DNA from: JALYTZ01 sp036559125
GTDB lineage: Bacteria; Vulcanimicrobiota; Vulcanimicrobiia; Vulcanimicrobiales; Vulcanimicrobiaceae
DNA length: 64,000 nt
Direction: 5' to 3'
Assembly: GCA_036559125.1 (NCBI GenBank)
Contig: DATBTT010000056.1
Location: 62,001-126,000, forward strand
Positions 16,112-25,554 of this stretch are shown piece after piece. Each line of letters begins with the position of its first letter. Position 1 is the stretch's first letter. The notes beneath the pieces were generated by a model. It searched no databases, was not told the origin of the DNA, and saw nothing but the letters and a program-made list of their open reading frames with translations. The translations under genes were made by a program, and so were the position numbers.

Positions 16112-17761
16112 ATGAGCTATCGCTTGAATCGACTGGCCTTGATCGTTGCGTGTGCCGCGTTGGCGGCATGCTCGAAGAGTGGCGGCGGTGCGGCCCCGGG
16201 CGCGGGCGGGCGCGTGAACTCGTGGACGATCCCGCACGTGCTGCGCTTTTCGACGGCGGAAGACATCAGCACGCTAAACCCGCATTTGAGCCAACAGGGA
16301 ACGCTATCATACATGTCGTCGATGACGATGGCATGGCTCATCAAGTTCGACGAAAAGAATCTGCCCTACGGCGAGCTTGCGACCGAGGTTCCGACGAAGG
16401 AAAACGGCGGCGTCAGCGCCGACGGCCTGACGATTACGTACCATCTGCGCAAGAACGTAAAGTGGTCCGACGGCGCACCGTTCAACGCGGACGACGTTGT
16501 GTTCTCGATCAAGACGGTCCAGAACCCCGCAAACAACGAAGTCAGCCGCAGCGGTTGGGACCTGATCGACAAGATCGACGAACCGGACAAATATACCGTT
16601 CGACTGCATTTGCGCAAACCGTACTCGCCGTTCGTCGTCACGTTCTTTTCTAGTGCCGGCGCAAACCCGTGCGTGCTGCCCAAACACATCCTCGGCAAAC
16701 TGGCGACTATCAACAATGCACCCTACAATGCGCTACCCGTCGGCATCGGTCCGTTCAAATATACGAAGTGGCTGCGCAGTCAAAAAGTGGTGATGGTGGC
16801 CAACGCCGACTATTTTCGCGGCCTCCCCAAACTCCACGAAGTGGACTATGAGATCATTCCAAATCGCGACACCGTGCAGACGCAGTTGGAAGCGCATGGC
16901 CTCGACATGTGGTACCGCGTTCCGGGGCTGTATTTCACGCGGCTCGAACATTTGCCCGGTTTCGCAACTATCCGGCAGCCGGGCTTTGGATTCAACCATC
17001 TTGACTTCAACACCAGCCACGCCGCGGTAAGCGATCCGGCCGTGCGCCAAGCACTCGAATACGCGACCGACCGCGTTACGATGCGTGCAAAAATCGGCCA
17101 CGGCTTCGGCATACTGCAGGAAGAACCGGCACCGCCGGTTGCGTCGTACTTCGACCCCGCGCTCGCGAAGATCAAGCCGTTCGACCTCGCCAAAGCCAAC
17201 CAGTTGCTGGACGGAGCCGGGTGGAAACGCGGCGCGGACGGCATCCGCGCAAAAAACGGCCTGAAACTCAGCCTCGATTTCGCGACGAATACCGGCAGTC
17301 AGGATACCGATAATCTCATCGAACTGTTACGCACCTGGTGGAAGCAGGCCGGCGTCGCCATCGACGTTCATCACTACAACTCAGCGCTGCTTTTCGCGCC
17401 GCTTTCGCAGGGCGGCATTCTGTATGCCGGAAAGTTTGACGTGCTCTACATCAACTGGGGCCTCGATCCGTTAGGCGATTTTTCGAATCTCTACGCGTGC
17501 GATCAGATCCCCCCGAACGGGCAGAACGACCTCCATTGGTGTAACCGCCGAGCCTCAGCGGCCATGCGCGACTTTTACGCGCAGTACTCCATCGACGGAC
17601 GTACAAAGGACGATGCTATCGTCATGGAAGAGCTGCAACGCGATACCCCGACCATCGTCACCTCTCTGCCCGAAGATACGTTCGTGTACAACAAGGATCT
17701 GAAAAACTTCCATCCCGGGTCGGCGCTTCCGTTCGACAACATGATGAACGTCGACATCTAG
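16112..17761 (+). CDS. ABC transporter substrate-binding lipoprotein, peptide family 5 (copy 3)
   Basis: 549 residues from ATG 16112. The start is fixed by the lipoprotein signal MSYRLNRLALIVACAALAAC (lipobox LAAC). A frame open further upstream has no signal and overlaps the hypothetical gene. SBP_bac_5 blocks: FSTAEDISTLNPHL, YHLRKNVKWSDGAPFNADDV, ALPVGIGPFKYTKW and FNHLDFNTSHAAVSDPAVRQA. It strongly resembles copy 2, including the LGDFSNLYACDQIPPNGQND.HWCN block. It probably binds a related ligand in the periplasm. It is followed after 4 bp by copy 4. Confidence 0.9.
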   Translation: MSYRLNRLALIVACAALAACSKSGGGAAPGAGGRVNSWTIPHVLRFSTAEDISTLNPHLSQQGTLSYMSSMTMAWLIKFDEKNLPYGELATEVPTKENGGVSADGLTITYHLRKNVKWSDGAPFNADDVVFSIKTVQNPANNEVSRSGWDLIDKIDEPDKYTVRLHLRKPYSPFVVTFFSSAGANPCVLPKHILGKLATINNAPYNALPVGIGPFKYTKWLRSQKVVMVANADYFRGLPKLHEVDYEIIPNRDTVQTQLEAHGLDMWYRVPGLYFTRLEHLPGFATIRQPGFGFNHLDFNTSHAAVSDPAVRQALEYATDRVTMRAKIGHGFGILQEEPAPPVASYFDPALAKIKPFDLAKANQLLDGAGWKRGADGIRAKNGLKLSLDFATNTGSQDTDNLIELLRTWWKQAGVAIDVHHYNSALLFAPLSQGGILYAGKFDVLYINWGLDPLGDFSNLYACDQIPPNGQNDLHWCNRRASAAMRDFYAQYSIDGRTKDDAIVMEELQRDTPTIVTSLPEDTFVYNKDLKNFHPGSALPFDNMMNVDI

Positions 17762-17765
17762 CAGA

Positions 17766-19388
17766 GTGCTGACGAGATCGCTCGCCGCGCTGATGCTCGT
17801 CGCGCTGGTTTTTACCGGCTGCACGAACGTCGGCGTTAACCGATCGGGCCGGCACCCATGGACGATTCCCGGGACGTTGCGGTGGGCCGACGGCGAGGAC
17901 ATAGACAACCTCAATCCGTTGCTCTCGACCGAGACGCTCGTCAACGATCTCTCCGCGTTCACTATGGGCTATTTCTTCGTCTTCGACGACAAAGGGAATC
18001 CGGTTCCGTCGCTCTGCCTGGAAGTGCCGAGCAAGGCGAATCGCGGCATTTCCGCGGACGGCAAAACACTGACGTTCAAATTACGGCACGGCGTCGTGTG
18101 GCACGACGGAGCGCCGTTTACGTCCGCCGACGTCGCATTCACGGTGAAAACGATTCTCGATCCGCGTACCAACGTGCTGACGCGCGACGGTTGGGATCGC
18201 ATCGCGCGCGTGGACACGCCCGGACCGTACACGGTCGTCTTTCATCTAAAGCAGCCGTATGCGGCGTTCATCAATCGCTTCTTTACGCCGATCGGCAATC
18301 CGGCAATTCTTCCCAAGCATCTGCTCGAAGGCAAAGACATCAACCGGGCGGCCTACAACAGTCTGCCGGTCGGCCTCGGGCCGTTTCGATACGTCCGGTG
18401 GGTGCGCGGTAGCGAGGTCGAGATGGAGGCGTTTACGCATTGGTGGGGCGGGCCGCCGAAACTCAAGCGCGTCATCTTCAAAGTTATCCCCGATGCGAAC
18501 ACGGCGATGACCCAGTTGCGTACGCACGAGATCGACGCGTTCGTGCGCGTTCCGAACGCGTCTTATGAAGAGGCCGAGCGGACGCCGGGTACAAAGACCA
18601 TTGCGTACGACGATAACTCATACGGCCACATCGATTTCAACACGAGCAATCCCATCTTGGCGGACGCGCGCGTGCGTCAAGCGTTGACGCGCGCGATCGA
18701 CGTTCGTACGCTGTGGGAAAAGGTCGACCGGCGCTCCGGGTTCCTCGCGTGCACGCCGATAACGCATCGGAGTTGGGCCTACGACGCTAACGCGCCGTGC
18801 TACGCGTTCGACCTCAACGCCGCGAACGCGCAACTTGCGGGCGCCGGCTGGATGATGGGAAGCGACGGATTGCGCCACAAGGGTGGTCGCACGTTGCGTT
18901 TTAGCTTTGCAGGAAACACGGGTAATCCCAGCCTCGACGCGCGGGTGCTGCTGATCGAAGGCTGGTTCAAGCAGATCGGCGTCGCGCTCGAATATTTTCG
19001 CTATCCAACAAGTAAATTGTTCGCAGCCTACGCCGCCGGAGGAATCGTCGCGACGCGGCACTACGACATTACGTCGTATGCGTGGTCGTTGCAGCCCGAC
19101 CCCGATATGACGAACTTGATCGCCTGCTCGCGCATCTCGCCTAAGGGCCAAAATTACATGGCGTATTGCAATCTACGAGTGGACGCATATTTGGCCGACG
19201 CACTCGCGAATTACGATCGCGCCCGGCGACGCCTCGACTACGTCGCGGTGCAAGAAGCATTGGCAAAAGACGTTCCGTTCGTAGTGCTGAGCCAACGCAC
19301 CGACCGCATAACGTTCAACGACGATTTTCACGGATTCAAGCCCGGGCCGGAGATGCTATTTTGGAACGCTCGGGACATCTCGAACTAG
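17766..19388 (+). CDS. ABC transporter substrate-binding lipoprotein, peptide family 5 (copy 4)
   Basis: 540 residues from GTG 17766. Lipoprotein signal MLTRSLAALMLVALVFTGC. Blocks shared with the family include WADGEDIDNLNPLL, FKLRHGVVWHDGAPFTSADV, SLPVGLGPFRYVRWVRGSEV and YGHIDFNTSNPILADARVRQAL. It is more divergent from copies 2 and 3 than they are from each other; its GPFKxxxWxRGSEVxMEAF block is closer to copy 1. The last 53 bp overlap the 3' end of the convergent GT87-like gene. Confidence 0.9.
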   Translation: MLTRSLAALMLVALVFTGCTNVGVNRSGRHPWTIPGTLRWADGEDIDNLNPLLSTETLVNDLSAFTMGYFFVFDDKGNPVPSLCLEVPSKANRGISADGKTLTFKLRHGVVWHDGAPFTSADVAFTVKTILDPRTNVLTRDGWDRIARVDTPGPYTVVFHLKQPYAAFINRFFTPIGNPAILPKHLLEGKDINRAAYNSLPVGLGPFRYVRWVRGSEVEMEAFTHWWGGPPKLKRVIFKVIPDANTAMTQLRTHEIDAFVRVPNASYEEAERTPGTKTIAYDDNSYGHIDFNTSNPILADARVRQALTRAIDVRTLWEKVDRRSGFLACTPITHRSWAYDANAPCYAFDLNAANAQLAGAGWMMGSDGLRHKGGRTLRFSFAGNTGNPSLDARVLLIEGWFKQIGVALEYFRYPTSKLFAAYAAGGIVATRHYDITSYAWSLQPDPDMTNLIACSRISPKGQNYMAYCNLRVDAYLADALANYDRARRRLDYVAVQEALAKDVPFVVLSQRTDRITFNDDFHGFKPGPEMLFWNARDISN

Positions 19389-20757
19389 CGCGTACCGTGG
19401 CCCAAGCTACCAGCGCGCAACCCAGCAGCGAGCAGCAACGTAGCAGCGCCCAAAACGCGTTGGGCTGCAGCAGTCCCGTCGCGCGCTGCTCGGCCGCCCA
19501 AATAGACGACGCGGACGCGCCGGTCGCAAACGCACCGAAGCCACGCATTGCGTCGGGCCAGATCGGCGCGGGGTGAAATCCCGCTGCGAATCCGGCAGCG
19601 GCCAAAAGAACCAGCGGCAGCGCGGGCAGCACGTAGTCCCGCGGGCGAAGATCACCGCGCAGCACGGCGTAGGCCAGCAGGGCCGCTATTGCCAGGAGCA
19701 GGCTCTGTACGGTGCCGTCGGGCCGTTGGGCTAGGCCTAACCAATCGATCCCGGCGAAGAGCGCGGCGCAGATCGCAATCGACGCGAACGCACGCTCGAC
19801 GCGCGCGACGGCGTAGATGGCCGCCGCAAACACGACGAGCAGGTCGTGCTCGTGAAAAAACGGCAGCACGAACGGCAAGATCGCGCACGCAAAAACGAAT
19901 CGGCCGAATGCGGACGCGCCGCGCGAAAACGCGATCCAGACGATCAGAGCCGTTACCGAAACGATGCCGCCGATTACCGTTGCGACGGGCGGCGTCGCGC
20001 GGAATCCGTACGCAATCGCGGCCGGCGTGATTTGGATGAGGCTCAAGCGTTCGGCATTGCCGTGAGCCCGTAGCACGTCGAGATAACCGATAAAACCGTG
20101 CGTTCCGGACGCCCACGCGGTCAGCGCAACGAACGCCACGACGGCGATGCCGAATGCACCTAGCGCGCGCTTGCGTCGCACCTGCGAGAGTAGCACGAGC
20201 GCGAGATTCGGCTGCAACGCAGCGCCCAGCGTTGCGAGCGCGGAACCGGCAAGCGTTTTCGGCAGCGACGCGAAGGCCACGAGCGCGCAGGCAAATGCGG
20301 GGAGGGCGACTTGTCCGAGCGCGATGTCGCTGGTGATGGGGCCGAAGCCGAGCGATGCGAGCGCGGCCGCGAGCAGCGTCGGAAACGCAACCGGTATCGC
20401 CGAGCAGCGCAGCGCGAGCACGAGTACGATTGCGAGCGTAGCGACGAGCAGAGCGCTCCATAACGCGGCCGCAGTCCCGAACGGGAGGCGCGCGAAAAGC
20501 CACCAGAGCGGCAGCGATGCGGGCGGCCCCACGAAGGGCAGCAGTTCGTAGCGCTTGGAATTCACGCCCGGAATCGCTTTTTCGCTCCGCCATATCCCCG
20601 TGCCGTAGGGATTGTCGCCGCGCGTCCACGTAGCGCCGGCCGCATAGTACGATTCGAAGTCGCGCAGGGCCGGGCCGGGCGTCGCATGCGGCCGCGCAAA
20701 AAACAGCGCGACGACGACGCAGAGCGCGGCGGGCAGCAGAAGACCGTAGCGCTTTAT
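19336..20757 (-). CDS. GT87-like multi-pass membrane glycosyltransferase, probable ATA start
   Basis: About 473 residues. The first standard start (GTG 20565) falls inside the domain. Upstream in the same frame is KRYGLLLPAALCVVVALFFA followed by LRDFESYYAAGATWTRGDNPYG, the first transmembrane helix and the periplasmic Asp/Tyr motif expected at the N-terminus of GT87/DUF2029 enzymes. The only start placing these in the product is ATA 20757, overlapping the upstream TAA as ATAA. There are ten or so hydrophobic helices. Relatives transfer mannose or other sugars from polyprenyl-phosphate donors; the acceptor here is unknown. It is the last gene of the minus-strand operon that begins with the M50 protease. 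Confidence 0.7.
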   Translation of the reverse strand: MKRYGLLLPAALCVVVALFFARPHATPGPALRDFESYYAAGATWTRGDNPYGTGIWRSEKAIPGVNSKRYELLPFVGPPASLPLWWLFARLPFGTAAALWSALLVATLAIVLVLALRCSAIPVAFPTLLAAALASLGFGPITSDIALGQVALPAFACALVAFASLPKTLAGSALATLGAALQPNLALVLLSQVRRKRALGAFGIAVVAFVALTAWASGTHGFIGYLDVLRAHGNAERLSLIQITPAAIAYGFRATPPVATVIGGIVSVTALIVWIAFSRGASAFGRFVFACAILPFVLPFFHEHDLLVVFAAAIYAVARVERAFASIAICAALFAGIDWLGLAQRPDGTVQSLLLAIAALLAYAVLRGDLRPRDYVLPALPLVLLAAAGFAAGFHPAPIWPDAMRGFGAFATGASASSIWAAEQRATGLLQPNAFWALLRCCSLLGCALVAWATVRASSRCPERSKIASPARA

Positions 20758-21329
20758 GATGGTGCGAGCGTCATCGTGTCGGTATAGAGCGCGAGCCGCT
20801 CGATCGTACCCTTGCGCGCCATGACGTACGCGACGCCGCCGGCAAAGCGCGCCTCGAAGGCTTCGTCGAAAATGACCGGGCCGGGCCCGCCGGAAGCCGG
20901 CACGAAATGCTGTGCGATCGCGGCGACGTTCGCGCCGAGTTCCACTTCGCCGGGAACGAATCGAAAGGATCCGAGCGCCCGAGGTTCCAGCATCGGTGCG
21001 CCGCCCGTCCGGGCGACGTAGAACTCCGCAGCGAGCAGCGTGCCCTTCGCATAGAACGCGCTCAGCAGCCGGCGTTCGCGATTGGGCCCGGATACCGCAT
21101 AGGTGTGCCAGCCCGGGGCCGGGTAACTGAACGCGATTCCAAGCTCGCGTTCGACGGAGACACGCGTCGTGGTGCCGACGGCAAACGCAATCCGCTCGTT
21201 AAACAGCACTACCGGCCGCTCGAGCGGAGGCGGCGGCTGATTCGGCGCTTTCCGCGCGCGTTCGTGCATGGCCGCCAGGATCTCCACCGCACGCAACATC
21301 GCAAAGTCCGGCGCGTTCTCCTCGGTCAT
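20754..21329 (-). CDS. Hypothetical protein in M50 protease-GT87 operon
   Basis: 191 residues. ATG 21329 overlaps the protease stop (ATGA); this start is preferred over an upstream one at 21578 that would give a basic, low-complexity extension inside the protease gene. The protein looks soluble, with a helical start (MLRAVEILAAMHERARK), a Pro-rich linker and a beta-rich remainder (VVLFNERIAFAVGTTTRVSVE, ELGIAFSYPAPGWHTYAV). No family is recognised. It is sandwiched by 4-bp overlaps between a membrane protease and a membrane glycosyltransferase, so it is presumably co-expressed with them. Confidence 0.65.
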   Translation of the reverse strand: MTEENAPDFAMLRAVEILAAMHERARKAPNQPPPPLERPVVLFNERIAFAVGTTTRVSVERELGIAFSYPAPGWHTYAVSGPNRERRLLSAFYAKGTLLAAEFYVARTGGAPMLEPRALGSFRFVPGEVELGANVAAIAQHFVPASGGPGPVIFDEAFEARFAGGVAYVMARKGTIERLALYTDTMTLAPS

Positions 21330-22243
21330 CGTATTCCGTGCGGGACGGCGACGTGCGCGTACGACGTGAGAAACACGAGCCCGAAGAGCACGGCCAGGTA
21401 CCAACTTCCGACTTTCACGCGTTGCATCGCCGTCATGCGCGCGGCGCGCGGATCGACGCGCCCGCGCAGCGCCGATATGATTGCAGGCAGCCCCAATGCT
21501 CCGATGATGATCACGAAGATCAGCGAGATGTGCAATGCGATCGCGAGTCCGATGAAGAGCGCGAAGCCTACAATCCACAGAACCGGAGAGAGCGCGTTAA
21601 TCACCCGGCCGCCGTCGAACGGCGGCGTGGGAATCATGTTGAACAGGTTTATAAACGCGCAGACATACGCCGCCGCATACCAAAACGTCTCGTGCGAGAG
21701 TGCGCCCGCCGCATAGCAGGCGAATCCGAGCACCAATCCAGTCAACGGCCCGGCCAGCGCGATGTAGGCGTCCTTCTCGAGATCGTCGGGAGGCGTGCCC
21801 GAGGTGAAGGCACCCAAGAGCGGCACAAAAACCGGCAAGCGCGCGGCCAGCCCGTAATTTCGGAATGCAAAATAGTGACCGAGCTCGTGCGTCAGCAGCA
21901 CGAGCACGAAAACGATCGCGATTTTCCATCCGAAGAAGAGTACGTAAATCCACAGAGAGAGGAAGAAGGTCCAGCTGTACGCGAGAAGTTTCGCGCCGAT
22001 GAAAAACCATTTGAAGCTCAAGAGCAAATAGAGAATTCCCTTGAACTTGGCAAGCAGTACGCCGAGCCCAATCGCCGCCGCGCCGATGCCTTTCGCCGTT
22101 TTCTGTTTTTTCGCGTCGTCGCCCGGCGGAAGATACTCGCCCTCGCGGACGTCGTACCGGCGATCCTCGGGTCGCTCCGCGCTCCAGTCGCTACGATAGG
22201 GGTTTGACGGTGGCTTGCTTGGCTTGCTTTCTTCGTCGGGCAC
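21326..22243 (-). CDS. Site-2 protease (M50) family membrane metalloprotease
   Basis: 305 residues, GTG start at 22243. The N-terminal 50 residues are charged and cytoplasmic, followed by about six hydrophobic segments. The zinc motif HELGH is at residues 119-123 inside a transmembrane helix and the second metal-ligand motif FDGGRV is near 209-214, so both catalytic elements are intact. Family members cut transmembrane substrates within the bilayer, for example anti-sigma factors. No sigma/anti-sigma pair is nearby, so the substrate is unknown. First gene of a three-gene minus-strand operon. Confidence 0.88.
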   Translation of the reverse strand: MPDEESKPSKPPSNPYRSDWSAERPEDRRYDVREGEYLPPGDDAKKQKTAKGIGAAAIGLGVLLAKFKGILYLLLSFKWFFIGAKLLAYSWTFFLSLWIYVLFFGWKIAIVFVLVLLTHELGHYFAFRNYGLAARLPVFVPLLGAFTSGTPPDDLEKDAYIALAGPLTGLVLGFACYAAGALSHETFWYAAAYVCAFINLFNMIPTPPFDGGRVINALSPVLWIVGFALFIGLAIALHISLIFVIIIGALGLPAIISALRGRVDPRAARMTAMQRVKVGSWYLAVLFGLVFLTSYAHVAVPHGIR

Positions 22244-22272
22244 GATGGGATAGATCTTGATGAGGCAGAGGT

Positions 22273-22291
22273 CCCAAGCCTGCAGCTTGGG
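22273..22291. other. Inverted repeat between divergent genes
   Basis: CCCAAGC-CTGCA-GCTTGGG, a perfect 7-bp stem, in the 120-bp gap between the divergent M50 and GGDEF-EAL genes. It could be an operator or a hairpin; there is no adjacent T-run on either strand, so it is not a standard terminator. Confidence 0.4.
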
Positions 22292-22363
22292 CGTTTAGGC
22301 GCCTGAGTGCGCGTGCATAATCATGAGAGCCGAGAGCAAGTAAGCAAAGGACTACTACGCAGC

Positions 22364-24148
22364 ATGAGCTCGGGCGAAGGCGCCGATCCAGGCCTCGCAA
22401 GCGCGAGAAGGCCCACGGCCGGCACGAACGCCGGCGATGTGGCGCGTTACCTTTTGCTCGAAGCCGCCGCGGCACTCGGCATGGAATTTGGCGCGATCGG
22501 TTTGGTCGAAGGCGAAAGTGTCATTATTTACGCAGCCGTCGGCGAAGCCGGTCCGCGCGTCGGAGAACGCGTCGAGTACGCGGGGTCCATCGCGGCGCTT
22601 GCGGTCGAACGCGGCGGCGTCGTTCACATCGCCGACGTCGCGCGAGACCCGCGAACGGCAAAGCATGCGACGATTGCTGAGTCAGCCGTCAAGTCCGTCG
22701 TGGCGATGCCCTTCGAGGGACCCGGCGGCCAATGGACGATCGCGCTCGGCTCGCGCGCCCCGCGCGCCGATGTGCTCGGCGTCGACGAAACGACCTATCT
22801 CAACATGCTCGCTCCGGTGCTGAGCAATTTGGTCGAGCGCGTCTATCGCGAGGAGCAGCTTTCCCGGTACGCGTTTTACGATATGCTGACCGAATTGCCG
22901 AACCGCGCCGCGACGATCGGGCGTTTGAGCGAGGCGATCGCGCACGCGGAACGCAACGGCGCGCGCGCGGGCCTCTTTTTCGCCGATATGGATAATTTCA
23001 AAATGGTCAACGACACCTACGGTCATCCGTTCGGCGACAAAGTACTCGCGGAGATCGCCCATCGCATGCGCGATACCATGCGACGCGACGAATTCGCGGG
23101 ACGGCTCGGCGGTGACGAATTTGCGGTTATTTTCCCGATCGTTCGGCACGACGAAGACTTGATCGAAGTCGCCAATCGCATCATCGAACGGGTGTCCGCG
23201 CCAATCGATTTCGAGGATATCCGCACGCAGCTCGACGTCAGTCTCGGCATCGCGGTTTTTCCCGAAGACGGTCGCACGGTCGAAGAGTTGATCGCCCACG
23301 CCGACGTCGCGATGTATCGCGCGAAGCGACAGAGCGGGTCGCAGTATTTTTGGTATAATCGCGAACTCGAGGAAGACGTGCGCTTGCGGCACGAACTGTC
23401 GCACAATCTGCACAACGAGCAGATCGGCCGGGAGTTCTTGCTCTGTTTCCAACCGATCGTCGGCACCACAAATCGTTCGATCGTGGGAGTGGAAGCATTG
23501 TTGCGTTGGCTGCACCCTTCGATGGGGTTGCTCTCGCCGAAGCGGTTTCTGGATGTGGCGAACAGCCGGCATCTCACGACGATGATCGACAGCTGGGTCG
23601 TTCGTGCTGCGTTCGCGCAGGCGCGCAGGTGGCAGCAATTGGGGCTGCGCGCACCGATTTACGTCAACATCTCGGCGCCGCGCCGCGAAGTGGTCCAAAG
23701 CGTGCGCGACGGCGTGGAATTCGGCGAGATCGATCCCACGATGCTGCGGCTGGAATTGGCGGAAAGTCTTGCCGCAAGCGATTTTGAAGCCACCCAAGCC
23801 TTCGTGCACGATTGCCGCGAGAATGGCCTGCTGGTGGGATTGGACCGGTTCGGCAGCGGTGGCTTGCCCATTACGAAATTAGCGCGCTTGCAGATCGACT
23901 TCGTAAAACTCGATCGAGATCTCGTCGGCACGTTGTTCAGCTCTGCGCAAGCTACTGCCGCCACGGACGCCCTGGTTGCCCTCGCCAAGCAGTTTGGATG
24001 GTTCGTCGTCGCCGAGGGCGTCCAAACCGAGGCACAACGGCAGTGGCTCGAGGCCAAAGGGGTCGATGCGATGCAAGGATACGGGGTCGCGCATCCAATG
24101 ACGGCCGTGGATTTCGCGGCTTGGGCGGCAAGTCCGAGCCGCTTCTAG
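22364..24148 (+). CDS. GAF-GGDEF-EAL cyclic-di-GMP turnover protein with altered EAL site
   Basis: 594 residues from ATG 22364 (a GTG at 22307 is also open). Order: GAF-like sensor (about 20-165), GGDEF diguanylate cyclase (about 180-345, intact GGDEF at 249-253, no clear RxxD inhibitory site), EAL phosphodiesterase domain (about 360-590). In the EAL domain the EALLRW, VNIS, LELAES, VKLD and AEGVQTE elements are present, but the catalytic DDFG loop reads LDRFGSG, losing the second acidic residue. The protein probably makes c-di-GMP, and its EAL half may bind without cleaving. No membrane segment is seen; it should be cytoplasmic. Confidence 0.9.
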   Translation: MSSGEGADPGLASARRPTAGTNAGDVARYLLLEAAAALGMEFGAIGLVEGESVIIYAAVGEAGPRVGERVEYAGSIAALAVERGGVVHIADVARDPRTAKHATIAESAVKSVVAMPFEGPGGQWTIALGSRAPRADVLGVDETTYLNMLAPVLSNLVERVYREEQLSRYAFYDMLTELPNRAATIGRLSEAIAHAERNGARAGLFFADMDNFKMVNDTYGHPFGDKVLAEIAHRMRDTMRRDEFAGRLGGDEFAVIFPIVRHDEDLIEVANRIIERVSAPIDFEDIRTQLDVSLGIAVFPEDGRTVEELIAHADVAMYRAKRQSGSQYFWYNRELEEDVRLRHELSHNLHNEQIGREFLLCFQPIVGTTNRSIVGVEALLRWLHPSMGLLSPKRFLDVANSRHLTTMIDSWVVRAAFAQARRWQQLGLRAPIYVNISAPRREVVQSVRDGVEFGEIDPTMLRLELAESLAASDFEATQAFVHDCRENGLLVGLDRFGSGGLPITKLARLQIDFVKLDRDLVGTLFSSAQATAATDALVALAKQFGWFVVAEGVQTEAQRQWLEAKGVDAMQGYGVAHPMTAVDFAAWAASPSRF

Positions 24149-24159
24149 AAGCGATTCGT

Positions 24160-25497
24160 ATGGCCGCACGGATCGTGATCCTCGGCGGTGGCTTCGCAGC
24201 CATTGCGACGACGCAACGCCTGGAACGACTGCTCCGTGCCGACGAGGCGGAGATCGTGTTGATCAGCCGCGAGAATTTCTCGCTCTTCACGCCGATGCTG
24301 CCCGAAGTCAGCTCCGGCGCGCTCGACGTGCGTCACATCGTAACGCCCGTTCGTTCGCAGTTGAAACGCGCGCGGTTCGTCCTCGCCGAGGTGGACGCAT
24401 TCGACGCGCGCGCGCGGAGCGTGACGTACACGCACACGCTTACGGGCATGACGGAATCGATTCGATACGACCATCTGATCGTGGCGTTGGGTTCGTCGAC
24501 GTCGACGTTCGGACTGCCCGGGATAGCGGAGCGTGCTTTCGCGCTCAAGACGCTGGAAGACGCCGGCATCTTGCGCAACCGTTTTATGTGGCTGCTCGAA
24601 CTTGCCGACAGCGCGCGCGACGAAGCGGAGCGCAGGCGGCTGCTCACGCTGGTCGTCGTCGGCGGCGGCTTTACCGGCGTCGAGACCGCCGGTGAAATGG
24701 TAGAGCTGTTTCGCAGCGTCGAGCGTTTCTATCCGCACGTCGAGCGAGAAGACATTCGCATCGCCCTGATTGAAGGCGGACCGGCCTTGCTGCCCGGATT
24801 ACCGGCGCGCATGGGCAGCTATTCGGCAAACGCGCTCGCGCGGCGCGGTGTCGAGATCGTGCTCGGAGACAACGTCAAAGCCGCCGACGAAGACGGCTTG
24901 GAACTGCAGAGCGGACGGCGCATCGAGACGCGAACGATCGTGTGGAGCGCCGGCGTGCGACCCTCGCCAATCGTTGCGGCGGCCGATCTCCCTCATGGGA
25001 AAAGCGGCGCGATCGTCGTGGATGCGCAGATGCGGGTGAACGGCTTTGAGGATTTGTGGGCCATCGGCGATTGCGCTGCAATTTCCGATGGAAAGGGCGG
25101 CTCCTATCCCCAAACCGCGCAACACGCAATTCGCGAAGGCCCCGTCCTCGCGCACAACGTCGTGGCCGCGATACGCGGCCAGGCTGGCAAGCCGTTTCGT
25201 TACGATTCGCTCGGAATGATGGCCTCGCTCGGAGCGCGCAAGGCCGTTGCGCAATTGCCCGGCGATCGCGTATTGACGGGTTTCCTCGCTTGGGTCCTGT
25301 GGCGTGGCTATTACCTCTCGCGCTTGCCGGGGCTCGAGCGCAAACTGCGCGTCGCGTTCGATTGGATGCTCGAACTGGTCTTTCCGCGCGACATTTCGGA
25401 ACTGCGCGTCTACACGCGCCGCGCGCAGTCAAGCGCGGCAGTGGACGCCGGGCTCGCGCCGCGCGACGAAACGATGCCGCCGTTCAATCGGCTGTGA
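24160..25497 (+). CDS. Type II NADH dehydrogenase (NDH-2), FAD-dependent
   Basis: 445 residues from ATG 24160, 11 bp after the preceding stop. Two Rossmann dinucleotide folds: VILGGGFAAIATTQRLER at the N-terminus for FAD, and LVVVGGGFTGVETAGEMVEL near residue 165 for NADH. DLWAIGDCAAI and YPQTAQHAIREG are typical of the FAD- and quinone-proximal regions. The C-terminal segment (LTGFLAWVLWRGYYLSRLPG) is amphipathic or membrane-associating. NDH-2 oxidises NADH and reduces membrane quinone without pumping ions. A close alternative is another pyridine-nucleotide disulfide oxidoreductase of the same fold. Confidence 0.88.
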   Translation: MAARIVILGGGFAAIATTQRLERLLRADEAEIVLISRENFSLFTPMLPEVSSGALDVRHIVTPVRSQLKRARFVLAEVDAFDARARSVTYTHTLTGMTESIRYDHLIVALGSSTSTFGLPGIAERAFALKTLEDAGILRNRFMWLLELADSARDEAERRRLLTLVVVGGGFTGVETAGEMVELFRSVERFYPHVEREDIRIALIEGGPALLPGLPARMGSYSANALARRGVEIVLGDNVKAADEDGLELQSGRRIETRTIVWSAGVRPSPIVAAADLPHGKSGAIVVDAQMRVNGFEDLWAIGDCAAISDGKGGSYPQTAQHAIREGPVLAHNVVAAIRGQAGKPFRYDSLGMMASLGARKAVAQLPGDRVLTGFLAWVLWRGYYLSRLPGLERKLRVAFDWMLELVFPRDISELRVYTRRAQSSAAVDAGLAPRDETMPPFNRL

Positions 25498-25554
25498 AGT
25501 AGATGCGCGGCGCTCGCGAGAAGTCTACCGCTCGACCCATCTCGGGGGAACGCT

